NCBI RefSeq assembly: GCF_025751435.1
Contig: NZ_JAOWKY010000002.1
Span: forward strand, 372,001-436,000
Length of the DNA: 64,000 bases
Source of the DNA: Albidovulum marisflavi
GTDB taxonomy: Bacteria; Pseudomonadota; Alphaproteobacteria; Rhodobacterales; Rhodobacteraceae
Direction: 5' to 3'
The notes under the pieces were generated by a model that worked only from the letters and a program-made list of their open reading frames with translations, had not been told where the DNA came from and did no database searches. Below, piece after piece: positions 1-7,685 of this stretch (the stretch's first letter is position 1; each line of letters opens with the position of its first letter). The translations under genes and the position numbers were made by a program.

Positions 1-293
1 AAGATGAGGCCGAAGCCCTGTCGATGGCCAACGACACGCAATTCGGCCTGGCCTCCGGCGTCTTCACGCGCAGCCTGACCCGCGCGCATCGGATGATCCG
101 CGGCATCCGCGCGGGCGTCGTCTGGGTGAACACCTACCGCGCCGTCTCGCCCATCGCGCCGTTCGGCGGACACGGGCTGTCAGGGCACGGCCGAGAGGGC
201 GGGCTTGCCGCCGCGCTTGATTACACGACCATCAAGACGGTGTGGCTGCGCACGTCGGATGACCCGATCCCCGACCCGTTCGTCATGCGCTGA
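1..293 (+). CDS. Aldehyde dehydrogenase, C-terminal fragment (gene enters from left edge)
   Basis: Only about the last 97 codons are present; the frame is open back to base 3, so the gene starts outside the window. The visible part has the typical ALDH C-terminal order: DEAEALSMANDTQFGLASG (cofactor-domain region), then GVVWVNTY, then the PFGGHGLSGHGRE loop, ending in a YTTIKTVW strand used for oligomerisation. The family oxidises aldehydes to acids with NAD(P)+. The catalytic Cys and Glu are off-window, so substrate class cannot be judged. The stop is at 291-293, and the next gene on this strand starts 289 bases further on. Confidence 0.85.
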   Translation, partial: DEAEALSMANDTQFGLASGVFTRSLTRAHRMIRGIRAGVVWVNTYRAVSPIAPFGGHGLSGHGREGGLAAALDYTTIKTVWLRTSDDPIPDPFVMR

Positions 294-582
294 AGCAGCC
301 TGCCAAAGGGCTGGCCATACCGTATCGGCGTCACGGCGCAGACATGACGAATGCGCCGCCGGGATCGCTTGCCCGAACGGTTTCTGATCGGTCAGCCCCT
401 GGGCAAGGGCACCCTACCCCGGCGACGCCGGCAGCGCGTTTCTGGCCGATCCGTTCCGCTCGGTGTAACCTTGCCGAAGCCGACCCAGGGCGATGGCACA
501 GCGCGCTTGCGGGTCTTGACGTCACCGACAGGGGCGGAAAGAAGGGGTCCAATGCCCGGACCGCGCCCCTGAGGAGAGGATT
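294..582. other. Intergenic region upstream of the decarboxylase gene
   Basis: No gene is supported in these 289 bases. There is no GGAAC...GTT stress promoter on the plus strand. A GAGGAGAGG-type ribosome binding site sits just before the ATG at 583. Open frames here on both strands are shadows without good ribosome sites. Confidence 0.5.
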
Positions 583-2874
583 ATGAAGTTCCGTTTCCCA
601 ATCGTTATCATCGACGAGGATTTTCGATCCGAGAACACCTCGGGGCTCAGCATCCGCGCCTTGGCGGAAGTCATCGAAAGCGAAGGCTTCGAGGTCCTGG
701 GCGCGACCAGCTACGGCGACCTGTCGCAGTTCGCGCAGCAGCAAAGCCGAGCCGCCGCCTTCGTGCTTTCGATCGATGACGAAGAGTTCAGCCCGGGCCC
801 GGACGTGGACCCGGTGATCGTGAACCTTCGCAACTTCATCGCCGAGGTGCGTCGCAAGAACGAGGACGTGCCGATCTATGTGTACGGCGAAACCAAGACC
901 TCGCGCCACCTGCCAAACGACATCCTGCGCGAACTGCACGGCTTCATCCACATGTTCGAGGATACGCCGGAATTCGTCGCCAAGCACATCATCCGCGAGG
1001 CGAAGGGCTACCTCGAAAGCATCCAGCCGCCGTTCTTCAAGGCGCTTCTGGATTATGCCGAGGACGGGTCGTATTCGTGGCACTGCCCGGGCCACTCCGG
1101 CGGCGTGGCGTTCCTGAAAAGCCCGATCGGGCAGATGTATCACCAGTTCTACGGCGAAAACATGCTGCGGGCCGACGTCTGCAATGCGGTCGAGGAACTG
1201 GGGCAGCTCCTGGATCACAACGGCGCCATCGGCGCATCGGAGCGCAACGCCGCGCGGATATTCAACGCCGATCATTGCTTCTTCGTCACAAATGGCACTT
1301 CGACCTCGAACAAGATGGTCTGGCACCACACCGTCGCGCCGGGCGATGTCGTGATCGTCGACCGCAACTGCCACAAGTCGATCCTGCATTCGATCATCAT
1401 GACAGGTGCGGTGCCTGTCTTCCTGCGGCCCACCCGGAACCATTGGGGCATCATCGGCCCCATCCCGCGCTCGGAGTTCGAGCCGGACTCGATCCGCGCG
1501 AAGATCCGCGCCAATCCTCTTTTGCAAGACACCGATCCCGACAGCGTGAAGCCGCGCATCATGACGCTGACCCAGTCGACCTATGACGGGGTGCTTTACA
1601 ACACCGAAGAGATCAAGCGGCTGCTCGACGGATATGTCGACAACCTGCACTTCGACGAGGCCTGGCTGCCCCACGCGGCGTTCCATCCCTTCTACGGGAC
1701 CTATCACGCGATGGGCCGCAAGAGGGGCCGCACGAAGCATTCGGTCACCTACGCCACCCAGTCGGTTCACAAGCTGCTGGCCGGAATCAGCCAGGCCAGC
1801 CATGTGCTGGTGCAGGATTCGCAGGGCACGAAGCTGGATCGGCACCTGTTCAATGAATCCTACCTGATGCACACATCGACCAGCCCGCAATATTCGATCA
1901 TCGCCAGCTGCGACGTCGCGGCAGCGATGATGGAACCGCCGGGCGGAACGGCGCTGGTCGAGGAAAGCATCCTCGAAGCGCTCGATTTCAGGCGCGCGAT
2001 GCGCAAGGTCGACGACGAGTTCGGCCCCGACGACTGGTGGTTCCAGGTCTGGGGTCCGCAGGAACTGGAAGATGAGGGCATCGGCCGCAACAAGGACTGG
2101 GTGCTGCGCCGGACCGACGAGGATGGCGTGCAACTCGCCGACGGCGAAGACAGCTGGCACGGCTTTGGCGACATGGCGCCGGGGTTCAACATGCTGGACC
2201 CGATCAAGGCCACGATCGTCACGCCGGGGCTCGACATCGACGGTCGCTTCGACGAGACGGGCATCCCGGCTTCGATCGTCTCGAAATACCTGACGGAACA
2301 CGGCGTCGTCGTCGAAAAGACCGGGCTCTACAGCTTCTTCATCATGTTCACGATCGGCATCACCAAGGGCCGGTGGAACACGCTTCTTGCGGCGCTTCAG
2401 CAGTTCAAGGACGACTACGACCGAAATCAGCCCTTGTGGCGCGTGATGCCCGAATTCTGCGCCAAGCAGCCGCGCTATGAAAAGATGGGGCTGAAGGATT
2501 TGTGCCAGCACGTCCACACGCTTTACGCGAAGTACGACGTCGCGCGGTTGTCGACAGAGATCTACCTGGGCGACCACCGGCCCGCGATGACCCCTTCCGA
2601 AGCGTTTTCCCACATCGCGCGGCGCAAGACCGAAAGGGTGGCGATCGACGATCTGGAAGGCCGGATCACGACCAGCCTGGTCACACCCTACCCGCCCGGC
2701 ATTCCGCTGCTGATCCCGGGCGAGGTCTTCAACGCCAAGATCGTCGACTACCTGCGCTTCAACCGCGAATTCGCGCGTGAATGCCCGGGGTTCGAAACCG
2801 ACATCCACGGCCTGGTGCAGGAAATCGGGGAAAACGGACAGCCGCAACACTTTGCCGATTGCGTCGCCGAGTAA
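583..2874 (+). CDS. Orn/Lys/Arg decarboxylase, fold-type I PLP enzyme
   Basis: 763 aa, the normal size for bacterial inducible arginine/lysine/ornithine decarboxylases. Residues 1 to about 130 look like the response-regulator-like wing domain (FPIVIIDEDF...SGLSIRALAEVIE). The PLP domain follows with HCPGHSGG, a TNGTSTSNK phosphate-binding stretch, the HFDEAW aspartate region and SVHKLLAGISQAS, whose Lys397 should bind PLP. A C-terminal domain ends the protein. The reaction removes the alpha-carboxyl of a basic amino acid, consuming a proton and giving a polyamine or agmatine. Which amino acid is used cannot be read from sequence; arginine is a common assignment for this alphaproteobacterial type. 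The start is supported by a GAGGAGAGG ribosome site. It stands alone, next to the stress gene block. Confidence 0.85.
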   Translation: MKFRFPIVIIDEDFRSENTSGLSIRALAEVIESEGFEVLGATSYGDLSQFAQQQSRAAAFVLSIDDEEFSPGPDVDPVIVNLRNFIAEVRRKNEDVPIYVYGETKTSRHLPNDILRELHGFIHMFEDTPEFVAKHIIREAKGYLESIQPPFFKALLDYAEDGSYSWHCPGHSGGVAFLKSPIGQMYHQFYGENMLRADVCNAVEELGQLLDHNGAIGASERNAARIFNADHCFFVTNGTSTSNKMVWHHTVAPGDVVIVDRNCHKSILHSIIMTGAVPVFLRPTRNHWGIIGPIPRSEFEPDSIRAKIRANPLLQDTDPDSVKPRIMTLTQSTYDGVLYNTEEIKRLLDGYVDNLHFDEAWLPHAAFHPFYGTYHAMGRKRGRTKHSVTYATQSVHKLLAGISQASHVLVQDSQGTKLDRHLFNESYLMHTSTSPQYSIIASCDVAAAMMEPPGGTALVEESILEALDFRRAMRKVDDEFGPDDWWFQVWGPQELEDEGIGRNKDWVLRRTDEDGVQLADGEDSWHGFGDMAPGFNMLDPIKATIVTPGLDIDGRFDETGIPASIVSKYLTEHGVVVEKTGLYSFFIMFTIGITKGRWNTLLAALQQFKDDYDRNQPLWRVMPEFCAKQPRYEKMGLKDLCQHVHTLYAKYDVARLSTEIYLGDHRPAMTPSEAFSHIARRKTERVAIDDLEGRITTSLVTPYPPGIPLLIPGEVFNAKIVDYLRFNREFARECPGFETDIHGLVQEIGENGQPQHFADCVAE

Positions 2875-2909
2875 GCAAGGAAAGACAGGCAGGGGCCGTC
2901 CAATCCCCT

Positions 2910-2923
2910 GCCCCGGAAGGGGC
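2910..2923 (+). terminator. Possible weak terminator hairpin after the decarboxylase gene
   Basis: GCCCC-GGAA-GGGGC forms a 5-bp stem with a tetraloop, followed by a short GTTT. It lies 36 bases after the stop and before the next promoter. The stem is short and the T-run poor, so this is tentative. Confidence 0.25.
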
Positions 2924-2939
2924 GGTTTGGATGCGCGCG

Positions 2940-2965
2940 GGAACTCCGGCCCCGCCTGATCCGTT
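2940..2965 (+). promoter_or_regulatory. Candidate EcfG (general stress sigma) promoter for the FMN reductase gene
   Basis: GGAAC at 2940-2944, 17 bases, CGTT at 2962-2965. This matches the alphaproteobacterial GSR consensus GGAAC-N16/17-CGTT and ends 35 bases before the gene start at 3001. Confidence 0.75.
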
Positions 2966-3000
2966 CAGAAAGGGAACAGACACAATCCAAGGTTAAGGGC

Positions 3001-3576
3001 ATGGAAGAACGAATGACGCGTATCCTGGGCATATCCGGCAGCCTCAGGGAACTGTCCTTCAACGCCGGGCTACTTCGCGCCGCGGTCGCGCTGGCGCCCG
3101 CGGGCGTGGTGCTGGATGCGCGGTCGATCAAGGGCGTCCCGCTTTACAACGCCGACGACGAGGAACGCGACGGCGTGCCAGCGACCGTCGCGCAGTTGAA
3201 AGAGGCCTTGAAGGCCGCGGACGGGCTCTTGCTCGTGACGCCGGAGTACAACAACGGCGTGCCAGGCGTCTTCAAGAATGCCATCGACTGGATGAGCCGG
3301 CCGCCGGGCGGCTTGGACATCTTCAGAGGCAAGCCCGTCGCGATGATCGGCGCCTCGTCGGGCGGTTTCGGAACGATCCTTTCGCAGGCGCACTGGTTGC
3401 CGGTTCTGCGGACCCTGCGGATGCGCCCGTGGTTCGAGGGTCGCCTGATGGTTTCGCGCGCCGAAAAGCTGTGCGATGCGGACAGCAACCTGACCGATGA
3501 GGCAACGCGCGAGAAGCTCGCTGACTTCCTGGAAGGGTTCGTCGAGTTCGTTCGGCACGAGACGCCCGAATCCTGA
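3001..3576 (+). CDS. NADPH-dependent FMN reductase family protein (flavodoxin-like quinone/chromate reductase type)
   Basis: 191 aa, flavodoxin-like fold. GISGSLRELSFNAGLLRA near the N terminus is the FMN phosphate-binding loop, and TPEYNNGVPGVFKNAIDWMSRP in mid-protein is the hallmark of the YieF/ChrR/Azr NAD(P)H:FMN or quinone reductases. Such soluble enzymes pass two electrons to quinones or metals and limit redox cycling. The start could be 3001 or the ATG at 3013; GGAAG five bases before 3013 makes the second attractive. A candidate EcfG promoter at 2940 suggests general-stress control. The last codons and the stop lie in the first unit of a 16-bp tandem repeat. Confidence 0.85.
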   Translation: MEERMTRILGISGSLRELSFNAGLLRAAVALAPAGVVLDARSIKGVPLYNADDEERDGVPATVAQLKEALKAADGLLLVTPEYNNGVPGVFKNAIDWMSRPPGGLDIFRGKPVAMIGASSGGFGTILSQAHWLPVLRTLRMRPWFEGRLMVSRAEKLCDADSNLTDEATREKLADFLEGFVEFVRHETPES

Positions 3577-3644
3577 TCTGCCCGAATCCTGATCTGCCCG
3601 AATCCTGATCTGCCCGAATCCTGATCTACCCGAATCCTGATCTG
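3565..3644. repeat. 16-bp tandem repeat, five units, overlapping a stop codon
   Basis: The unit CCCGAATCCTGATCTG is present five times in exact register (3565, 3581, 3597, 3613, 3629); only unit 4 differs, in its last base. Unit 1 encodes the C-terminal Pro-Glu-Ser and the TGA of the FMN reductase gene; the rest fills the space to the convergent gene ending at 3657. The units lack the dyad and spacer structure of CRISPR. Confidence 0.95.
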
Positions 3645-3656
3645 GTTACGCTTGGC

Positions 3657-3929
3657 TCAAAGCGTGTCATCCGCTTCCGTCTTGTCTGAGATCTGACGGT
3701 GCAGGATCCGCTTGATCTCGGTGACAAGATGTTCCCGGTCCGGATCGGGATCTTCGTTCTGCTCGTTCGTCAGACGGGTGAGCACCTGTTTTAGCCAAGC
3801 CTTGCGCCGTTCGGCCGAATAGCCTTCGTCGGCCAGCACATCCAGAAGCTCGTTGCGAGAGATCCGGTCTCCTTCCTCGGGCGCGCGCAGCGCCGGGGGG
3901 GAATTTGGGGGCGATTTGAGTTTGGACAT
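3657..3929 (-). CDS. Hypothetical protein, 90 aa
   Basis: Not recognised. The start at 3929 is chosen over one 11 codons upstream because AAGGAGA sits just before it. The protein has a Pro/Ser-rich basic N terminus (MSKLKSPPNSPP), then a charged, probably helical body with ISRNELLDVLADEGYSAERR, rich in Asp/Glu/Arg. No signal peptide, membrane segment or cysteine is seen. It lies 121 bases downstream of the epimerase-fusion gene on the same strand and may share its transcript. No EcfG-type promoter of its own was found. Confidence 0.6.
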   Translation of the reverse strand: MSKLKSPPNSPPALRAPEEGDRISRNELLDVLADEGYSAERRKAWLKQVLTRLTNEQNEDPDPDREHLVTEIKRILHRQISDKTEADDTL

Positions 3930-4050
3930 TGCGTTCTCCTTTCCGCGACATCTTTTCGGCACGAAACACGATCCAGGCGCCTTGCAGGCCAGGCGCGCCG
4001 GGGTAGCGACCGATGGGCCCGCAAAGGGGAACCTGGCCCCCTTTGACCCT

Positions 4051-6516
4051 CTACCTTATGAACCTGTCCCACGTCCCGAAGCTGCCGTGGACCGGCCCGC
4101 GCCGAACGCTCAGCCCGATCAGCGCGAGGCCGCAAAGGACCGAGAAGGCAAGTCCCGTCATCGATGCGCCGGCGACAAGCGGCGCGAACAGAAGCACGAT
4201 TCCCATGAGCATGTTCAGGAACCTGGCAAGCCGCACGACCGGGGCAAGCGCTGCAACCGAAACCGTCACGACCAAGGCGCCGACGATGTGGTTTGTCGCG
4301 GCGACCCCGCCCGCATCCCAGCCAAGACCGATCGGCGAAAGCATCAGCATCACGCCGATCGCCATTGAGACGAGCAGGGTCCAAGAGAAGGTCAGCCCCC
4401 CCGTCAGCATGTCGGCAAGGATCGCGCGCGGCGAGCGCTCGAAGTCCTCCTTGGTCGCGTCGTCGTCGCCTTCGTCGGTATCGCCGGAGAAGAAGACGCG
4501 CAGCCAAGGTTGGCCCACCTTGTGCCGGCGACGAAGGAACTGGTAGGTCGCGGCCAGTTCGTCGAGCGAGTAGGGAATCTGCCAGACCATCGCGAGCGCC
4601 GCCAACAGCGCCAGGGTCGAATAGGTTCCGATGACGATCGGCTGGATCACGATGAAGAAGATCGACACCGCGCCAAGCGGCACGATCAGCAGTCCGAACA
4701 GGACGACAAGCCAAGGCATGGTCCGCCAGCGCCGGGCCGACCCTACTGCGCCGACCAGGATCTCAAGGGCGTAGGTCAAGCCGCCAAGACCGGCATCGGG
4801 CACCGGCCAGCTTCTGGACACGTCCGAGGTGATGATCTGCTCGGTACCGTTTCTGTCGGGCAGCGTGCCTGCAAAGAATGGCTCCCACACGGCATCGATG
4901 GTGCCAAGCTGGTAGGCCGCGAGATAGCGAGACACCAGAAGGCCCACGAGGGCCAGCATGATCACAGGCAGTCTCTGGAACCAGTCGGATGGCGAATAAT
5001 GCCACCCTTTGGGGATCGTGGGCCCGGTTTGTGCGGCAACGGGCGCGACGCCGGGCGGCGGCGGCAGGCACAGGGCGAAGGCACAGGCCAGCATCCCCAC
5101 CAGCGTGCCGTTCAGGTAGCCGGCGCCGCTTGGCGTCCAGAACACGAGCGGCGCGAACATGATCCAGCAGGCGATGGTTGCGGTGGCGAACCGAGCCCAG
5201 ACAAGCCGCCAGGACAGCGACAGAAGCCCAAGGACAAATAGCGCCAGACCCGATATCAGGTTGCTGACCGCCAGCCCCCCACCATAGCCAAGAAGCGGCC
5301 CCGCGGTCATCATCCAGACGCCAAGCCCGGCATTGGTCCAGGCGCCCCAGATATTGTCACGATGAAGCCTGCGGTATTCGACCTCGTGGCGCGCCCTCAG
5401 CGCTTCGGCATCGTCGACGCGCGCATCGGCCGCCTCAAGCCAGGGCGGCGGCGTGATGCCGTTGTCGCGATACCAGGCAAGCGGATCGGACTTCAACGCC
5501 TTGACCAGCTTCGGCAGGTGGCTTTCGATCCGGTGGCGTGGCACCCAGTCCAGAAGCCTTTCGGCCTTCGATATGTCCAGCGCGTAGTGATCGCTTGCCA
5601 TGTCGATCATGAAGGGCCGGATGAAAGGCTTTTCGCCCTGGTCCAGCGCGTCGGGCACGATCGGCTCGGCCCGCGCCTCAAGCGCCGCGCCAAGCCTCGC
5701 GACCGGCGCGGGCAGGACCACCGTCCGCCAACCCGCCTCGCCGTGGATCAGCGTGCCGATACGGTCCTGAAGCACGCCGTAGCCTAGCGTATCCGGCTCT
5801 CCTCCAAGGATCACTTCGCCGCCATCCAGGTCACCTCGCCGGTCGACGACCCTTCGGAAAAGGTCCAGCATGTCGTCGATGTGGATCAAGGACTGACCGG
5901 CTTTCAGGTCGCCCGAGAAAACATGGCTCTTGAAGTCGCGCTCGTAGATGCGTGCGATCTGGTGCGACAGGGTCGGAACCGCGGTCCGGTCGTCGTAAAG
6001 CCCCGCGAGGTGAAGAAAGACGGTATTCATGCCCTTCGCCTTCTGGCGGATCACCTCCTCGGTTCGTGCCTTGGATTTCGGATAGGCCCAGCCGGGCGCA
6101 AGGGGCGTGTCTTCATTGATCCGTTCCCCCGGCGCGCCCGGAGCGTGGACCAGCATCGTGCCAGAGTAGACGAACTGCTCGACATTGGCCTGCTTGAGCG
6201 CGGCCAGCAGATTGCTTGTGCCCTGAACATTCACCGCATCGTATTGGGGGCGTTCTTCGCCGCTGAAATCGAAATAGGCGGCAAGGTGTATAACCGAAGC
6301 GATGTCGCGTCCGACGTCATCGACGACGGCGGCAATCGCCTGATCCGACGAGCCGGGTTCGGTAAGATCGCAACCGAACATGTCCTTGCCCTTGGCAGAG
6401 CCTGGAAGGTCAAGGCCGATGACCCTGTAGGCGTCGGACAGGCGCCGGGTCAGCCGCCTGCCTATTCGCCCCGCCGCACCCGTGATGAGGACGACAGGCT
6501 TGTGGTCTTTCTTCAT
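4051..6516 (-). CDS. NAD-dependent epimerase fused to SPW and VKOR-like membrane domains
   Basis: 821 aa from the preferred ATG at 6516. Residues 1 to about 330 are an extended short-chain dehydrogenase/epimerase: LITGAAGRIGRRL Rossmann loop, HLAAYFDF, and the YPKSK (YxxxK) pair. After a linker come membrane segments: an SPW-type segment (GAWTNAGLGVWMMTAG), then a vitamin-K-epoxide-reductase-like core (VWEPFF, SWPVPDAGLGGLTYALE, RWRTMPWLVVLFG), then a second SPW-like domain ending SFGTWDRFI. Where VKOR proteins carry a CxxC redox pair (normally near WCTLC), this protein reads IGTYSTLALL, with no cysteine. The VKOR part is therefore probably not a thiol oxidoreductase. Substrate of the epimerase part is unknown. 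Two weak upstream promoter candidates are listed separately. Confidence 0.75.
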   Translation of the reverse strand: MKKDHKPVVLITGAAGRIGRRLTRRLSDAYRVIGLDLPGSAKGKDMFGCDLTEPGSSDQAIAAVVDDVGRDIASVIHLAAYFDFSGEERPQYDAVNVQGTSNLLAALKQANVEQFVYSGTMLVHAPGAPGERINEDTPLAPGWAYPKSKARTEEVIRQKAKGMNTVFLHLAGLYDDRTAVPTLSHQIARIYERDFKSHVFSGDLKAGQSLIHIDDMLDLFRRVVDRRGDLDGGEVILGGEPDTLGYGVLQDRIGTLIHGEAGWRTVVLPAPVARLGAALEARAEPIVPDALDQGEKPFIRPFMIDMASDHYALDISKAERLLDWVPRHRIESHLPKLVKALKSDPLAWYRDNGITPPPWLEAADARVDDAEALRARHEVEYRRLHRDNIWGAWTNAGLGVWMMTAGPLLGYGGGLAVSNLISGLALFVLGLLSLSWRLVWARFATATIACWIMFAPLVFWTPSGAGYLNGTLVGMLACAFALCLPPPPGVAPVAAQTGPTIPKGWHYSPSDWFQRLPVIMLALVGLLVSRYLAAYQLGTIDAVWEPFFAGTLPDRNGTEQIITSDVSRSWPVPDAGLGGLTYALEILVGAVGSARRWRTMPWLVVLFGLLIVPLGAVSIFFIVIQPIVIGTYSTLALLAALAMVWQIPYSLDELAATYQFLRRRHKVGQPWLRVFFSGDTDEGDDDATKEDFERSPRAILADMLTGGLTFSWTLLVSMAIGVMLMLSPIGLGWDAGGVAATNHIVGALVVTVSVAALAPVVRLARFLNMLMGIVLLFAPLVAGASMTGLAFSVLCGLALIGLSVRRGPVHGSFGTWDRFIR

Positions 6517-6602
6517 CGCCGATCCAGTCCTTGAGCGAACCTGTCTTTGCGAGGGGTCAACGCGGAAACGGCCAAATCGTTTCAACAGTGGCGGCGCAAC
6601 GC

Positions 6603-6628
6603 GGAACAAGGCCCGCGGCTTGGACGTT
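6603..6628 (+). promoter_or_regulatory. Candidate EcfG promoter for the 89-aa gene at 6657
   Basis: GGAAC at 6603-6607, 17 bases, CGTT at 6625-6628. It ends 28 bases before the ATG at 6657. Confidence 0.75.
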
Positions 6629-6630
6629 CC
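6605..6630 (-). promoter_or_regulatory. Candidate opposite-strand EcfG promoter for the epimerase fusion gene
   Basis: On the minus strand GGAAC occupies 6630-6626, followed after 17 bases by TGTT at 6608-6605. It uses the same inverted-repeat elements as the plus-strand promoter and would start a leader of roughly 80 bases before the ATG at 6516. The -10 lacks the preferred C. Confidence 0.45.
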
Positions 6631-6656
6631 GACGCCAGTGACCTTGGGGGATTGCC

Positions 6657-6926
6657 ATGACCATCAGCGAAGTTGATGCCGAAAGACTTGAAGCCCGACT
6701 TGACGCACATCGCGAAGTGCTTGCCCTGCTTGTCGCCTATGCCGGCGACGGATCGAAGGAACTTACGGAGCGGCTCAGCCGACGCGATGCGACGCCCGCG
6801 CATCATGCCGAGGATCCCGGCGCGGTGCCCGATCGGGCCTTCGCGATCGAGGCTGCGTTCGAGCAGGAACTGCACATGATCGCAAAACAGATCGCGCGGA
6901 TCCGCGAAGCGTCGGGCAAAGGGTAA
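6657..6926 (+). CDS. Hypothetical helical protein, 89 aa
   Basis: Family not recognised. The sequence is mostly predicted helix with an acidic/basic heptad-like pattern (EVDAERLEARLDAHREVLALL at the start, EAAFEQELHMIAKQIARIRE near the end), suggesting a small cytoplasmic coiled-coil protein. There are no cysteines, signal peptide or membrane segment. A GGGGG ribosome site precedes the ATG. A good EcfG promoter lies just upstream, so it is probably a stress-induced protein. It converges with the ferritin-like gene, leaving 17 bases between the stops. Confidence 0.7.
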   Translation: MTISEVDAERLEARLDAHREVLALLVAYAGDGSKELTERLSRRDATPAHHAEDPGAVPDRAFAIEAAFEQELHMIAKQIARIREASGKG

Positions 6927-6943
6927 GCTAGGGAAAGCGGCGA

Positions 6944-7441
6944 TCAGGCCCTGCGGTTAAGACGCTCCTCTGACGCCTTGGTAAACATCTCGGCCTCCAT
7001 CTGCTCTTCGTCCAGCGTCTGTTCAAGCAGGTCAACGCAGTCTTCGCGGGCAAGTTCCTTGGCCCAGGCAAGCAGCGTGGAATAGCGCGCGATCTCGTAG
7101 GATTTGGCGGTCTTCATCACAGCGACCAGCGCCGCGTCGCGCAGGTCGTCCTCCGCCTCGTCGGGAACGACCCGCTGCATTTCGCCGACGATTTCGTCCA
7201 TCGCCGCGCAGGTGCCCTGCGAGGGCGTTTCACCAATCATTTCGTAGATGCGTTGGAGCCGTTCGATCTGCCCCTTCACTTCCTGCAACTGCGTTCGAAG
7301 CCCCTGCTCCAGAGGGCCGGCGGACGCCCGTTCGGCCAACTGCGGCAAGGCTTCGGCAAGCCTGTGCTCGGCATGATAGATGGAGTTCAGCCAATGCAGG
7401 AACAGGCCCTCCATTGTCGCTTTCTCAGCCGCAGCAGCCAT
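6944..7441 (-). CDS. Ferritin-like protein of the YciF/DUF892 family
   Basis: 165 aa, the usual family length. MEGLFLHWLNSIYHAEHRLAEALPQL at the start and the later helices (KTAKSYEIARYSTLLAWAKELA; LLEQTLDEEQMEAEMFTKASE) match the four-helix bundle of DUF892, whose E/H residues form a di-iron-type site. The family is typical of stress regulons; its biochemical role is not settled. AAGGAAAA lies upstream of the ATG. A minus-strand EcfG promoter at 7526-7551 fits general stress control. Confidence 0.85.
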   Translation of the reverse strand: MAAAAEKATMEGLFLHWLNSIYHAEHRLAEALPQLAERASAGPLEQGLRTQLQEVKGQIERLQRIYEMIGETPSQGTCAAMDEIVGEMQRVVPDEAEDDLRDAALVAVMKTAKSYEIARYSTLLAWAKELAREDCVDLLEQTLDEEQMEAEMFTKASEERLNRRA

Positions 7442-7525
7442 CCGGTTTTCCTTTCAGTGGTTTTCGTGCGCTGACCGCTTCGCCCGGCGCGGGCACACTC
7501 GGGACGGAAGCGTCGCCACTTGTGC

Positions 7526-7551
7526 AACGCAAAGGCAAAGCCTTGAGTTCC
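7526..7551 (-). promoter_or_regulatory. Candidate EcfG promoter for the ferritin-like gene
   Basis: Minus-strand GGAAC at 7551-7547, 17 bases, CGTT at 7529-7526; the gene starts 85 bases downstream at 7441. Confidence 0.75.
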
Positions 7552-7608
7552 GGTGCGCAGGGCCCGCTGGTTCACCTTGTGCCGGGGCCAGGGGCGGCAG
7601 GCGGGCAA

Positions 7609-7633
7609 GGAACCAGCCGTGACCTGCGCGGTT
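7609..7633 (+). promoter_or_regulatory. Candidate EcfG promoter for the first BON gene
   Basis: GGAAC at 7609-7613, then GTT at 7631-7633 after 17 bases (N16-GGTT). It ends 52 bases before the ATG at 7686. Confidence 0.6.
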
Positions 7634-7685
7634 TGTCCAATGTCAGCAAAGCACATCCACGACGGCAACCGGAAGGGAGCATCCG

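Noticed and set aside
331-2850. Very long minus-strand open frame (about 839 codons) opposite the decarboxylase gene
   Set aside because: It is antisense to a clearly recognisable PLP enzyme; its composition is Arg/Val/Asp-rich shadow coding typical of high-GC DNA, and no domain is recognised.
3565-3644. CRISPR-like array
   Set aside because: The 16-bp units are directly adjacent, with no spacers and no internal dyad; this is a simple tandem repeat, and no cas genes are present.
6559-6583. Minus-strand GAAAC-N16-CGTT as promoter of the epimerase fusion
   Set aside because: The -35 has one mismatch to GGAAC; the candidate at 6605-6630 keeps an intact -35, so this one was not listed.
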